The notes under the pieces are model-generated. The model was given only the letters and a program-made list of their open reading frames with translations. It had not been told where the DNA came from and searched no databases. Of a stretch of 64,000 bases of DNA, positions 50,585 through 58,513 are shown piece by piece. Made by a program: the position numbers and the translations under genes. Position 1 is the first letter of the stretch. Each line of letters starts with the position of its first letter. The stretch is from Burkholderiales bacterium PBB6 (GTDB taxonomy: Bacteria; Pseudomonadota; Gammaproteobacteria; Burkholderiales; Burkholderiaceae_C): NCBI GenBank assembly GCA_002255925.1, contig NKIH01000001.1:496001-560000 (forward strand), read 5' to 3'.

Positions 50585-52576
50585 ATGTCACAGAGCATGC
50601 CGGCGTCGGTTTCGCCGACCGACGAGCCGTTGTTCGATGTTTTTGCGACCCGCCGCAGCGGCGTGTCGGTGGACCAGGTTCGCCAGATGGCGCTGGACCA
50701 GGGCCAGATGCCCGCCACCAAGATCGACCGCCTGACGCAGGCGCTGGCCACCCAGCCGCGTGTGCAGCTGGGCAAGGAAGTGCCGCGTTCACGCGCCCAC
50801 AAGGCCCGCATCGACCTCGAAGCCATCGGCTTGCGGGTGGAAGTGGTGCCGGTGCTGAGCCTGAAGCCGATGGGCGAAGACGCGGTCGATCCGACCACCG
50901 AATGCCCCGCCTGCGGTGCCCGCGCCGACATGGGGCCGGAGCGCCAATGCCCGGCCTGCGGCGTGTACGTCGACAAGGTGAATGCCGACCTGCAGTTGCG
51001 CAAGAAGCTGCTGGAAGAAGAGCGCGGCCGGCTGGAGCAGACCGTGGCCCGCGAGCAGGCCGACGCCAAGAAATTCAACCGCGAGGCGATGGAGCAGGCG
51101 ATGCGCCGGCAGATCCGCGCCGAGCTGGAGCGCCAGTACGGCCGCCAGCAAGGCCGCCTGGCGCGCTTTGCCCAGCAGCCCGCGATGGTGGGCGTGGTGG
51201 TGCTGTCGCTGGCGGTGCTGAGTTTTGGCCTGGGCTTCGGCGCCACCCGCCTGGTCGGGCCGGGCGCCGGTGCGCTGGTGGCCAAGCCGCGCAACATCAA
51301 GGTGCAGGATCTGGACGCGCTGCTGGCCCAGATGAACGTGGCGCCACCGGCGGCCGGTGACGCTGAGCCCGGCGGCGGTGACATGGCCGAAGCCGCCGTG
51401 ATGATGGCCAGCCAGCAGGCCGAGGCTTCGCTGGTGCGCGGCCTGGGGCAGGCTTCACCAGCGACGCGCAGCGCGGCGCTGGCCAAGGCTCTGGTGGACA
51501 TGGAGCCGGGCCTGCCGCCCGCCGTGGTGCCGGCTGGCGACGATGTGACGGCCGGCCTGGGCGCCGCCGACAAGGCCCAGCTGGTGGGCACTTTCGCCCT
51601 GGGGTTGGCCGAGATGGGCCAGGCGCGCCGCGGCCAGGAAGTGCTGGACACGCTCAAAAGCTGGCGTGCGCGCAGCACCGACACCGCGGTGCTCGCCCGG
51701 CTGCTGGCGACCGAATTGCAGATCGAAGCCTGGGCCATCCAGGAAGCGCCGGCGATTGAAACCCGCCGCCGCACCGAGTTGCTGCGCACCCGCCTGGCCG
51801 GTGTGACGGATGCGCTGACGCGCGCGGAGGCCGGCTCGGCCGTGGCCGCGGTGCTGGCCCGCCAGCCCGATCTGCCCGACACCCTCGCACAGGGCTTCCT
51901 GCAACTGGCGTCTGACAGTGCCAAGGCCATCGAGAACGACGAGCAACGCAGCCGCGCCGTGACCGTGTGGATGCAGGCCCTCGGCGACACCCTGGCTGCG
52001 CAGGCTGAGCGCCACGCCGCCGCCGGCCACCGCGCCACGGCCGACGGCCTCGCCGCGCAATTGGTGCAGCTGCAGCAGCAAACCCTGCCCGGGCCCACCT
52101 CGGTGCATCTGCTGGGCTTGTGGCACCACACGGCGCGCATGCTGGGCCAGCGTCAGGCGGGTGAGCAGGCCCTGGCGGATGCGCTGGCGCAGATCGGCCA
52201 GATGAGCTCACTCGACGACCGTGCGGCGGCGCTGCAAGACCTGGCGCGCATCACTGATTCGGTGGCCCAGCCCGCGCTGGCGCAGGCCGCCGAGCAGGTG
52301 ACCGACGCGGCCCGTCACGCCAATCGCCCTGATTTGCAGGCACGCGCGCTGGCGGCCCTCTCGTTGCTGGCTTCGCGCCATGGGCAGCCCGAAGTGGCCA
52401 GCCGCTGGCAACGCCAGGCGCTGCAGGTGCCGGGCCTGGCGCCCCAGCGTGCGCAGCAGATGCGGGCCGAGTTGCTGGTGACCGGCGAGCTGGCCCGTGC
52501 CGGCGCGCAGCGCCACGACGGCCTGTATGCCCAGGCGGATGACCGCTTGCAGAAGCTGGCCGGCGTGTTGTTGTGA
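50585..52576 (+). CDS. zinc-ribbon membrane protein of unknown function
   Basis: A 663-residue protein that I do not recognise. After a 100-residue start with helical and basic parts comes one four-cysteine ribbon (ECPACGARADMGPERQCPACGVYVDK, near residues 105-130), a charged coiled coil (LQLRKKLLEEERGRLEQTVAREQADAKKFNREAMEQAMRRQIRAELERQYG) and a transmembrane helix near residue 205 (AMVGVVVLSLAVLSFGLGFG). The remaining 430 residues are Ala/Gln/Leu-rich helices, probably periplasmic repeat helices. There are no catalytic motifs I can name. The layout (ribbon-coil-membrane-helical) suggests a scaffold. The AGGAGTCACC just before the ATG gives a clear ribosome site; proA follows 51 bases later. 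Confidence 0.75.
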   Translation: MSQSMPASVSPTDEPLFDVFATRRSGVSVDQVRQMALDQGQMPATKIDRLTQALATQPRVQLGKEVPRSRAHKARIDLEAIGLRVEVVPVLSLKPMGEDAVDPTTECPACGARADMGPERQCPACGVYVDKVNADLQLRKKLLEEERGRLEQTVAREQADAKKFNREAMEQAMRRQIRAELERQYGRQQGRLARFAQQPAMVGVVVLSLAVLSFGLGFGATRLVGPGAGALVAKPRNIKVQDLDALLAQMNVAPPAAGDAEPGGGDMAEAAVMMASQQAEASLVRGLGQASPATRSAALAKALVDMEPGLPPAVVPAGDDVTAGLGAADKAQLVGTFALGLAEMGQARRGQEVLDTLKSWRARSTDTAVLARLLATELQIEAWAIQEAPAIETRRRTELLRTRLAGVTDALTRAEAGSAVAAVLARQPDLPDTLAQGFLQLASDSAKAIENDEQRSRAVTVWMQALGDTLAAQAERHAAAGHRATADGLAAQLVQLQQQTLPGPTSVHLLGLWHHTARMLGQRQAGEQALADALAQIGQMSSLDDRAAALQDLARITDSVAQPALAQAAEQVTDAARHANRPDLQARALAALSLLASRHGQPEVASRWQRQALQVPGLAPQRAQQMRAELLVTGELARAGAQRHDGLYAQADDRLQKLAGVLL

Positions 52577-52627
52577 GGCTGCGGCGGCCCGCCGCAAGGC
52601 CGGGCCGCATCCGGGATAATCCGGAGC

Positions 52628-53911
52628 ATGAGCACCCCGCACGACATCCCTGCCTACATGGCCCAGATGGGCGCTGCCGCCCGCGAAGCCGCCACGGCCA
52701 TGGCCCGGGCCAGCACCCGCGCCAAGAATGCCGCCCTGACCGAGCTGGCCCGCCTGCTGCGTGACGCCGGCGAGCCACTGCAGGCCGCCAATGCGGTGGA
52801 CATTGCCGCTGCCGAGGCCAACGGCCTGGCCGGCCCGATGGTCGACCGCCTGCGCCTGCCGGCCAAGGTCATCGACACGGTCGCCGAGGGCTGCGACCAG
52901 CTCGCCGCCATGCCCGACCCCGTGGGCGAAATCACCGGCGTGAAGCGCCGCCCCACCGGCATCAGCGTGGGCCAGATGCGCGTGCCGCTGGGCGTGTTCG
53001 GCATGATTTACGAAAGCCGCCCGAACGTCACGATCGAGGCTGCGTCGCTCGCCATCAAGAGTGGCAACGCCTGCATCCTGCGGGGCGGTTCTGAAGCGCT
53101 GCATTCCAACCTCGCGCTGTGGAAGCTGGTGCAGCAGGCGCTGGTCTCGGCCGGCCTGCCCGCCACCGCCGTGCAGCTGGTGGAAACCACCGACCGCGCC
53201 GCCGTGGGCCGGCTGATCGCGATGCCCGAGTTTGTCGACGTGATCATTCCGCGCGGCGGCAAAGGCCTGATCGAGCGCATCAGCGCCGAGGCCAAGGTGC
53301 CTGTCATCAAGCACCTGGACGGCAACTGCCACACCTACATCGATGCGCAGGTCGACATCGCCCAGGCGCTGGTGGTGACCGACAACGCCAAGACCCAGAA
53401 GTACAGCCCCTGCAACGCCACCGAAAGCCTGCTGGTGCATGCCGACAGCGCGGCGGCCTTCCTGCCGCAGATCGGCGCCATCTTCGCGGCCAAGGGTGTG
53501 GAGATGCGTTGTGACGCCGCCGCCAAGGCCGTGCTGCAGGCGGTGCCCGGCGCGAAGCTGGCCGACGCCACCGAAGCCGACTGGGCCGAGGAATACCTGG
53601 CGCCCGTCATCAGCGTGAAGGTGGTGGCCAGCCTGGATGAGGCTATCGCGCACATCAACCAGTACGGCTCGCACCACACCGACGCCATCCTGACCAACCA
53701 CCACCCGAGCGCGATGCGCTTCCTTCGGGAAGTGGATTCGGCCAGCGTGATGGTGAATGCCAGCACCCGCTTTGCCGACGGCTTCGAGTACGGGCTGGGC
53801 GCCGAAATCGGCATCAGCACCGACAAGTTCCACGCCCGCGGCCCGGTGGGCCTGGAAGGCCTGACCTCGATGAAATGGGTGGTGCTGGGCCAGGGCGAGG
53901 TGCGCTCGTGA
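52628..53911 (+). CDS. proA: glutamate-5-semialdehyde dehydrogenase
   Basis: A 427-residue ALDH-fold enzyme, the right length for ProA. Blocks: [40 protein letters not shown] (NADP site), [14 protein letters not shown], and the catalytic Cys in [14 protein letters not shown] near residue 261. It reduces gamma-glutamyl phosphate to glutamate-5-semialdehyde in proline synthesis. Its stop overlaps the queC start by four bases (GTGA), so queC depends on this transcript. The partner proB is not in the window. Confidence 0.95.
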   Translation: MSTPHDIPAYMAQMGAAAREAATAMARASTRAKNAALTELARLLRDAGEPLQAANAVDIAAAEANGLAGPMVDRLRLPAKVIDTVAEGCDQLAAMPDPVGEITGVKRRPTGISVGQMRVPLGVFGMIYESRPNVTIEAASLAIKSGNACILRGGSEALHSNLALWKLVQQALVSAGLPATAVQLVETTDRAAVGRLIAMPEFVDVIIPRGGKGLIERISAEAKVPVIKHLDGNCHTYIDAQVDIAQALVVTDNAKTQKYSPCNATESLLVHADSAAAFLPQIGAIFAAKGVEMRCDAAAKAVLQAVPGAKLADATEADWAEEYLAPVISVKVVASLDEAIAHINQYGSHHTDAILTNHHPSAMRFLREVDSASVMVNASTRFADGFEYGLGAEIGISTDKFHARGPVGLEGLTSMKWVVLGQGEVRS

Positions 53912-54678
53912 GCACGCCGGCGGGTGCCGTGAACCCTGCAGCCGCCGCTGGCCGCAAGGCGCTGGTGCTGTTCTCGGGTGGGCAGGATTCCACCGTCTGC
54001 CTGGCCTGGGCGCTTGAGCGATTCGCGCAGGTGGAGACGCTGGGCTTCGACTACGGCCAGCGCCACCGCATCGAGCTGGATTGCCGGCTGACCGTGCGCG
54101 AGCAGATCAAGCAGCAGTTCCCGCAGTGGGCCGCGCGCCTGGGCGACGACCATGTGCTGGATTTGTCGCTGCTGGGCCAGATCTCTGACACCGCACTCAC
54201 CAGCGAACGCGCCATCGAGCTGCAGGCCAACGGCCTGCCCAATACTTTCGTGCCCGGCCGCAACCTGCTGTTCCTCGGCTTTGCGGCCACGCTGGCGTAC
54301 CGCCGTGGCGCCTCGGTGCTGGTGGGCGGCATGTGCGAGACCGACTATTCGGGCTACCCGGATTGCCGCGACAACACCTTGAAGGCGCTGCAGGTGGCGC
54401 TCAGCCTCGGGCTGGACACACCGATGACGCTGGAAACCCCGCTGATGTTTCTGACCAAGGCGCAGACCTGGGCCTTGTCGAAGCAACTCGGCGGTGACCA
54501 GCTCAACGAGTTGATTGCCGAGCACACCCACACCTGCTACCTCGGCGAGCGTGGCGTGCGCCATGCCTGGGGCCATGGCTGCGGCGAATGCCCGGCGTGT
54601 GCCCTGCGTGCGGCGGGCCATGCCGAATGGCTGGCCAGCAGTAGCGCCGCGTCGGCTGCTGTTCAGGCGGTTGGCTGA
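53908..54678 (+). CDS. queC: 7-cyano-7-deazaguanine synthase
   Basis: A 256-residue QueC. The PP-loop ATPase motif is [17 protein letters not shown] near residue 20, and the zinc-binding cysteine cluster is in [16 protein letters not shown] near residue 235. QueC makes preQ0 from 7-carboxy-7-deazaguanine with ammonia and ATP, for queuosine in tRNA. The GTG start overlaps the proA stop (GTGA). FolE, whose product dihydroneopterin triphosphate is the shared precursor of folate and queuosine, is encoded about 1 kb downstream on the other strand. The LemA-like gene follows after one base. Confidence 0.93.
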   Translation: MSTPAGAVNPAAAAGRKALVLFSGGQDSTVCLAWALERFAQVETLGFDYGQRHRIELDCRLTVREQIKQQFPQWAARLGDDHVLDLSLLGQISDTALTSERAIELQANGLPNTFVPGRNLLFLGFAATLAYRRGASVLVGGMCETDYSGYPDCRDNTLKALQVALSLGLDTPMTLETPLMFLTKAQTWALSKQLGGDQLNELIAEHTHTCYLGERGVRHAWGHGCGECPACALRAAGHAEWLASSSAASAAVQAVG

Positions 54679-54679
54679 G

Positions 54680-55243
54680 ATGGCCGCGCTGTGGCCTGAC
54701 CTGTGGGACTGGCTGCTGCGCCTGGCGCTGCTGGCCGTGCTGATGGGCTGGATGGTGGGCGCCTACAACCGGCTGGTGCGGCTGCGCACGGCGCTGGTCA
54801 CGGCCTGGGGGCAGATCGACGAATTGCTGACGCGCCGCTCGGCTGCGCTGGAGCCCATGATCGAAGCCCTGCGTGAGCCGATGGCCGCCGAGGCCAACAC
54901 GGTGCAGGCGCTGGAAGCCGCCTTGCTGAAGCAGCAGGAAGCGGCGCGCACGGTGCGCGCCCGCCCGAGTGCGGCGGAAGCCTTGTCTGCGTGGGTGCTG
55001 GCCGAGAGTGAGCTGGGCTCACCGTTGGCGCGGGTGCAAGCCTTGGTTGAGCAGCACCCCGAGGTGGCGCACACCGACCCGGTGCGGCCGCTGCGCAAGC
55101 AGCTGGAAGAGCTGGGGCCGCGCATCGGGTACGCGCGGCAGGGCTTCAATGAGCAGGCCGATGCCTACAACGAGGCGATCCAGGCCTTCCCGACCCGCCT
55201 GCTGGTGGGCTTGTTCAGGTTCAAGCCCACCGCCCGGGTCTGA
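54680..55243 (+). CDS. LemA-like membrane protein
   Basis: A 187-residue protein with a single N-terminal membrane helix (LWDWLLRLALLAVLMGWMVGAYN) and a LemA-like helical domain: YNRLVRLRTALVTAWGQIDELLTRRSAALEPMIEALR, then GPRIGYARQGFNEQADAYNEAIQAFPTRLLVGLF, the conserved LemA end (ARQxFNxxxxxYNxxxxxFPxxL). The function of LemA proteins is unknown; they are thought to be in the membrane with the helical bundle outside. The ATG at 54680 lies one base after the queC stop. Its stop abuts the BLUF stop as TGATCA. Confidence 0.85.
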   Translation: MAALWPDLWDWLLRLALLAVLMGWMVGAYNRLVRLRTALVTAWGQIDELLTRRSAALEPMIEALREPMAAEANTVQALEAALLKQQEAARTVRARPSAAEALSAWVLAESELGSPLARVQALVEQHPEVAHTDPVRPLRKQLEELGPRIGYARQGFNEQADAYNEAIQAFPTRLLVGLFRFKPTARV

Positions 55244-55669
55244 TCAGGCCTGGCCCATGATGGCCGCGGTGGCCACCATTTCCTCGAATAGTGCGGCCGT
55301 GGCACGGCCCGACACGGCGTACGGATCGAGCGTCGCGGTTTCCGAGTACTTCAGCAGCATCGCCGGGTTCAGGCGCGTCATGTTGACCTGGCCCATCGAC
55401 CAGCCGGCGAAGCGCCGCTCGGCGATTTCCTCGTAGCTCAGCAGCGTCGCGTCGGTGTGGCGGGTGTCGCTGACGATCTTGTTGTAGAGCGCATTGACGG
55501 CTGCGCGGCCGCCTTCCAGCACCTGGATGTAGATGCCGTCTGAATAGCACAGCACACCCGTCACACCGGCAGCCGGGTTGGTCTGCTTGGACTGTTTCAG
55601 GATGGTGAGCAATTCGTCGTGCTGCACGGCATTGGCGGCGCGGCTCGCGTACATGAGGCGTACAAGCAT
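55244..55669 (-). CDS. BLUF blue-light photoreceptor
   Basis: A 141-residue stand-alone BLUF protein. All the residues known from AppA to shape the flavin site and photoswitch are present at a constant offset of 14: Tyr7 (AppA Tyr21) in LMYAS, Asn31 (Asn45) in NPAAGVTG, Gln49 (Gln63) in IYIQVLEGG, Trp90 (Trp104) and Met92 (Met106) in GWSMGQVNM. So it should bind FAD and respond to blue light. There is no effector domain, so it must act through a partner protein. Its start lies two bases after the folE stop, so both are in one transcript; co-expression with folate/biopterin synthesis is striking. The C-terminal 35 residues are helical and may bind the partner. Confidence 0.9.
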   Translation of the reverse strand: MLVRLMYASRAANAVQHDELLTILKQSKQTNPAAGVTGVLCYSDGIYIQVLEGGRAAVNALYNKIVSDTRHTDATLLSYEEIAERRFAGWSMGQVNMTRLNPAMLLKYSETATLDPYAVSGRATAALFEEMVATAAIMGQA

Positions 55670-55671
55670 GG

Positions 55672-56421
55672 TCAGTCCTTCTTGGAGAGCAACGACAGGA
55701 ATTCGCGGCGCAGGTTCGGGTCTTTCAGGAAGGCCCCGCGCATCACGCTGTTGACCATGGCGGAGTCGGTGTCCTTCACGCCACGCCAGTGCATGCAGAA
55801 GTGGTCGGCTTCCATCACCAGGGCCAGGCCATCGGGCTTGACGCGCTCTTGCAGCACGTCGGCCAGCATGATGACGGCCTCTTCCTGGATCTGCGGACGC
55901 GACATGATCCAGTCGGCGATGCGGGCGTACTTCGACAGGCCGATCAGGTTCGAGTGCTCATTGGGCAGCACGCCGATCCAGATCTTGCCGATGATCGGGC
56001 ACATGTGGTGCGAGCAGGCGCTGCGCACGGTGATCGGGCCGACGATCATCAGCTCGTTCAGACGCGAGATGTTCGGGAACTCGGTCACGTCCGGCATCGG
56101 CTGGTAACGGCCGCGGAAGACTTCCTCGATGAACATCTTGGCCACGCGCTTGGCCGTTTCCTGCGTGTTGTGGTCGCTGCTGGTGTCGATCACCAGAGCC
56201 TTCAACACCTCGGCCATCTTGGCCTGCACTTCGGCCTTCAGCTCTTTCAGCTCACCCTCACGCACGAACTCGGAGATGTTGTCGTTGGCGTGATAGCGGC
56301 GGCCGGCATTCACCAGCCGGTAGCGGATCCGCTCGGAAGCGGGCTGAGCGGACAGATCAGCTTCGTTCAACATCAATGCGCCGCGGCTCGGGGCGGCTTG
56401 TTCGGGCGTGTCTTGAGGCAT
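55672..56421 (-). CDS. folE: GTP cyclohydrolase I
   Basis: A 249-residue GTP cyclohydrolase I. The zinc site is in RSACSHHMCPIIGKIWIG (C-S-H-H in place of the C-E-H-H of E. coli FolE) and the third ligand Cys in ADHFCMHWRGV; the substrate/His region is LNELMIVGPITVRSACSHH. It makes 7,8-dihydroneopterin triphosphate, the entry to folate and queuosine. The N-terminus is about 30 residues longer than the core, polar. I chose the ATG at 56421; the frame is open further upstream in a Pro/Arg-rich stretch. The BLUF gene follows after two bases. The promoter must be in the gap to the divergent rsmB gene (56422-56522). Confidence 0.9.
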   Translation of the reverse strand: MPQDTPEQAAPSRGALMLNEADLSAQPASERIRYRLVNAGRRYHANDNISEFVREGELKELKAEVQAKMAEVLKALVIDTSSDHNTQETAKRVAKMFIEEVFRGRYQPMPDVTEFPNISRLNELMIVGPITVRSACSHHMCPIIGKIWIGVLPNEHSNLIGLSKYARIADWIMSRPQIQEEAVIMLADVLQERVKPDGLALVMEADHFCMHWRGVKDTDSAMVNSVMRGAFLKDPNLRREFLSLLSKKD

Positions 56422-56522
56422 GCCGTGGCTCCTGGGTCGCTGAGAGCGACCGTGCGGTGTCGGGACGCCGATTGTGGGCCAATCGCTTCGACCCTGTTGG
56501 GTGGGATGGTTAGACTCCTGCG

Positions 56523-57857
56523 GTGAATTCTCCTTCCCCTGCTTCCCCCCCGCTGTCGCGCCTGCTGGCGCTGACCGCTGACGCCGTGGCTGCCGTTCGT
56601 GGTGGCCGCTCTTTGACTGATGTGCTGGCCCAGGTGCCGGCGGTCTCTCGCCCCGGCACCCAGGCGCTGGCCTTTGCGGTGCTGCGCCGCCTGGGCAGCG
56701 CCACCGCTGCCCGCGAAATCCTGGCGCCGCGCAACCCGCCCGCTGCGGTGGACGCGCTGCTGGTGTCGTCGCTGGCGCTGCTGTGGCCCGACGAAGCGCC
56801 GCCATACCCCGACCACACGCTGGTCGACCAGGCCGTGACGGCCGCGCGCAAGAAGGTGCCGGCCGCCGCGAACTTCATCAACGCCGTGCTGCGCCGCTTC
56901 ATCCGTGAGCGCGACGCCGTGGTGGCCCAGGCCGCCCGCCAACCCCAGGGCGCCTGGAACCACCCGGCCTGGTGGATCGACCGCGTCAAGGCAGATTGGC
57001 CCGCGCATTGGCAAACCCTGCTGACCGAAGCCCAGCGCCGCCCGCCGATGACGCTGCGGGTGAATGCCCGGCGCGGCAACGTGGCCGACTACCTGGCGCG
57101 CCTGAGCGCCGAGGGCATCAGCGGCCACGCGGTGGAGGGCGCCGGCCTGGAGCAGGCCATCGTATTGACCCAGCCTTGCGGCGTGGACCGCCTGCCGGGC
57201 TTTGCCCAGGGCGATGTGTCAGTGCAGGATTTGTCGGCCCAGCGTTCTGCGGCGCTGCTGATCGGCGCGGGCCTGGCCCCGGGTGCCCGGGTGCTGGACG
57301 CCTGCTCGGCCCCCGGCGGCAAGACCGCGCACGTGCTGGAGCTGGCCGATGTGGACATGCTGGCGCTGGACACCGACGCCACCCGCCTGGCCCGGGTGCA
57401 GCAAACGCTGGAGCGCCTGGGCCTGAACGCCCGCACCCGTGCTGCCGACGCCCGCAACGTGGCCAGCTGGTGGGACGGCGAGCTGTTTGATGCCGTGCTG
57501 CTTGACGCCCCGTGCACGGCCTCGGGCATCGTGCGGCGCCACCCCGACATCCGCTGGCTGCGCCGGCCTGACGACGTGGCCGCACTGGCCCGCACCCAGG
57601 CCGAGTTGCTGGAGGCGCTGTGGCCGCTGGTCAAGCCGGGCGGTGTGTTGCTGTATGCAACCTGCTCCATCTTTCGTGACGAGGGCGACCATCAAGTCGA
57701 TGCGTTTTTGCAACGACACGTCGCGGAAGGCCTCCGGGTCAACCCGGAATCACCGGGGCATCTGCTCCCGCTCGCCGACAATCCCCAGCACGCCGCCGCG
57801 GCCAGTCTGGCTGACGGCTTCTACTACGCGCTGCTGCGCAAGCCTGATCGCCACTGA
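56523..57857 (+). CDS. rsmB: 16S rRNA m5C967 methyltransferase
   Basis: A 444-residue RsmB. Residues about 1-140 are a NusB-like RNA-binding domain (LALTADAVAAVRGGRSLTDVL). The methyltransferase domain follows: DACSAPGGKTAHVLELAD (SAM binding), then the two Cys loops DAPCTASGIVRRHPDIRWLR and LLYATCSIFRDEGDHQVDAF, of which the TCS Cys is the nucleophile. The start is a GTG at 56523. It heads the conserved betaproteobacterial order rsmB-DUF4390-ntrY-ntrX-like, and the DUF4390 gene follows after eight bases. Confidence 0.93.
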   Translation: MNSPSPASPPLSRLLALTADAVAAVRGGRSLTDVLAQVPAVSRPGTQALAFAVLRRLGSATAAREILAPRNPPAAVDALLVSSLALLWPDEAPPYPDHTLVDQAVTAARKKVPAAANFINAVLRRFIRERDAVVAQAARQPQGAWNHPAWWIDRVKADWPAHWQTLLTEAQRRPPMTLRVNARRGNVADYLARLSAEGISGHAVEGAGLEQAIVLTQPCGVDRLPGFAQGDVSVQDLSAQRSAALLIGAGLAPGARVLDACSAPGGKTAHVLELADVDMLALDTDATRLARVQQTLERLGLNARTRAADARNVASWWDGELFDAVLLDAPCTASGIVRRHPDIRWLRRPDDVAALARTQAELLEALWPLVKPGGVLLYATCSIFRDEGDHQVDAFLQRHVAEGLRVNPESPGHLLPLADNPQHAAAASLADGFYYALLRKPDRH

Positions 57858-57865
57858 GCCCACCC

Positions 57866-58486
57866 GTGAGTTGTACCGAGACGGTTTCTGGATGCTCCGG
57901 CCACCGTGTCTGTACGCGAGTGGCCGTTTGGCGTGCCCGCTTCGCGCGGGTCTTGATGCCGCTGGCGCTGCTCTTCAGTCTGCTGCTGGCGGTGCCGGCG
58001 CAGGCGCAGTCCATTGACCTGCTCTCACTCGAAGCGTCCCGGCAAGACAGCCAGGGCATCAGCATCGACTTCGATGTGCGCCTGAGCTTGAGCAAAGCGG
58101 TGGAAGAAGCGCTGCACCGCGGCGTGCCGCTGTACTTCACGGCGCAGGCCAATGTGTATCGGGGGCGCTGGTACTGGCGCGACGAGCGCGTGTCTCGGGC
58201 CAGCCGCAGCTGGCGCGTGGCCTACCAGCCACTCACGTCCAGCTGGCGGGTCAGCTTCGGCGCGCTCAGCCAGAGCTTTCCGACGCAGCAGGCCGCCATG
58301 GCCATGATTTCCCGTGTCAGCCGCTGGAAGATCGCCGAAGCCGATCAGGTGGATGCCGGTGAGCGCTACTACCTCGAGTTCAGCTACCGCCTCGACAGCT
58401 CGCAGCTGCCGCGACCGATGCAGCTGGACCTGGCCGCCCAGTCTGACTGGCGGCTGGCGGTGGAACGCACCCTCAAGATTGATTGA
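57866..58486 (+). CDS. exported DUF4390-family protein
   Basis: A 206-residue protein with a signal or anchor helix (LMPLALLFSLLLAVPAQAQ, ending near residue 48) and a periplasmic domain with beta strands: LYFTAQANVYRGRWYWRDERVSRASRSWRVAYQPLTSSWRVSFGALSQSFPT, which is the family's hallmark. Function unknown; it is always found next to ntrY-type kinases in betaproteobacteria, so it may act in sensing. The start codon is uncertain: the GTG at 57866 gives 47 residues before the cleavage site, longer than usual, and a start closer to the helix is likely. The ntrY gene follows after 27 bases. Confidence 0.82.
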   Translation: MSCTETVSGCSGHRVCTRVAVWRARFARVLMPLALLFSLLLAVPAQAQSIDLLSLEASRQDSQGISIDFDVRLSLSKAVEEALHRGVPLYFTAQANVYRGRWYWRDERVSRASRSWRVAYQPLTSSWRVSFGALSQSFPTQQAAMAMISRVSRWKIAEADQVDAGERYYLEFSYRLDSSQLPRPMQLDLAAQSDWRLAVERTLKID

Positions 58487-58513
58487 CCTGACCGCGTCAC
58501 TCGCCCACGCACC

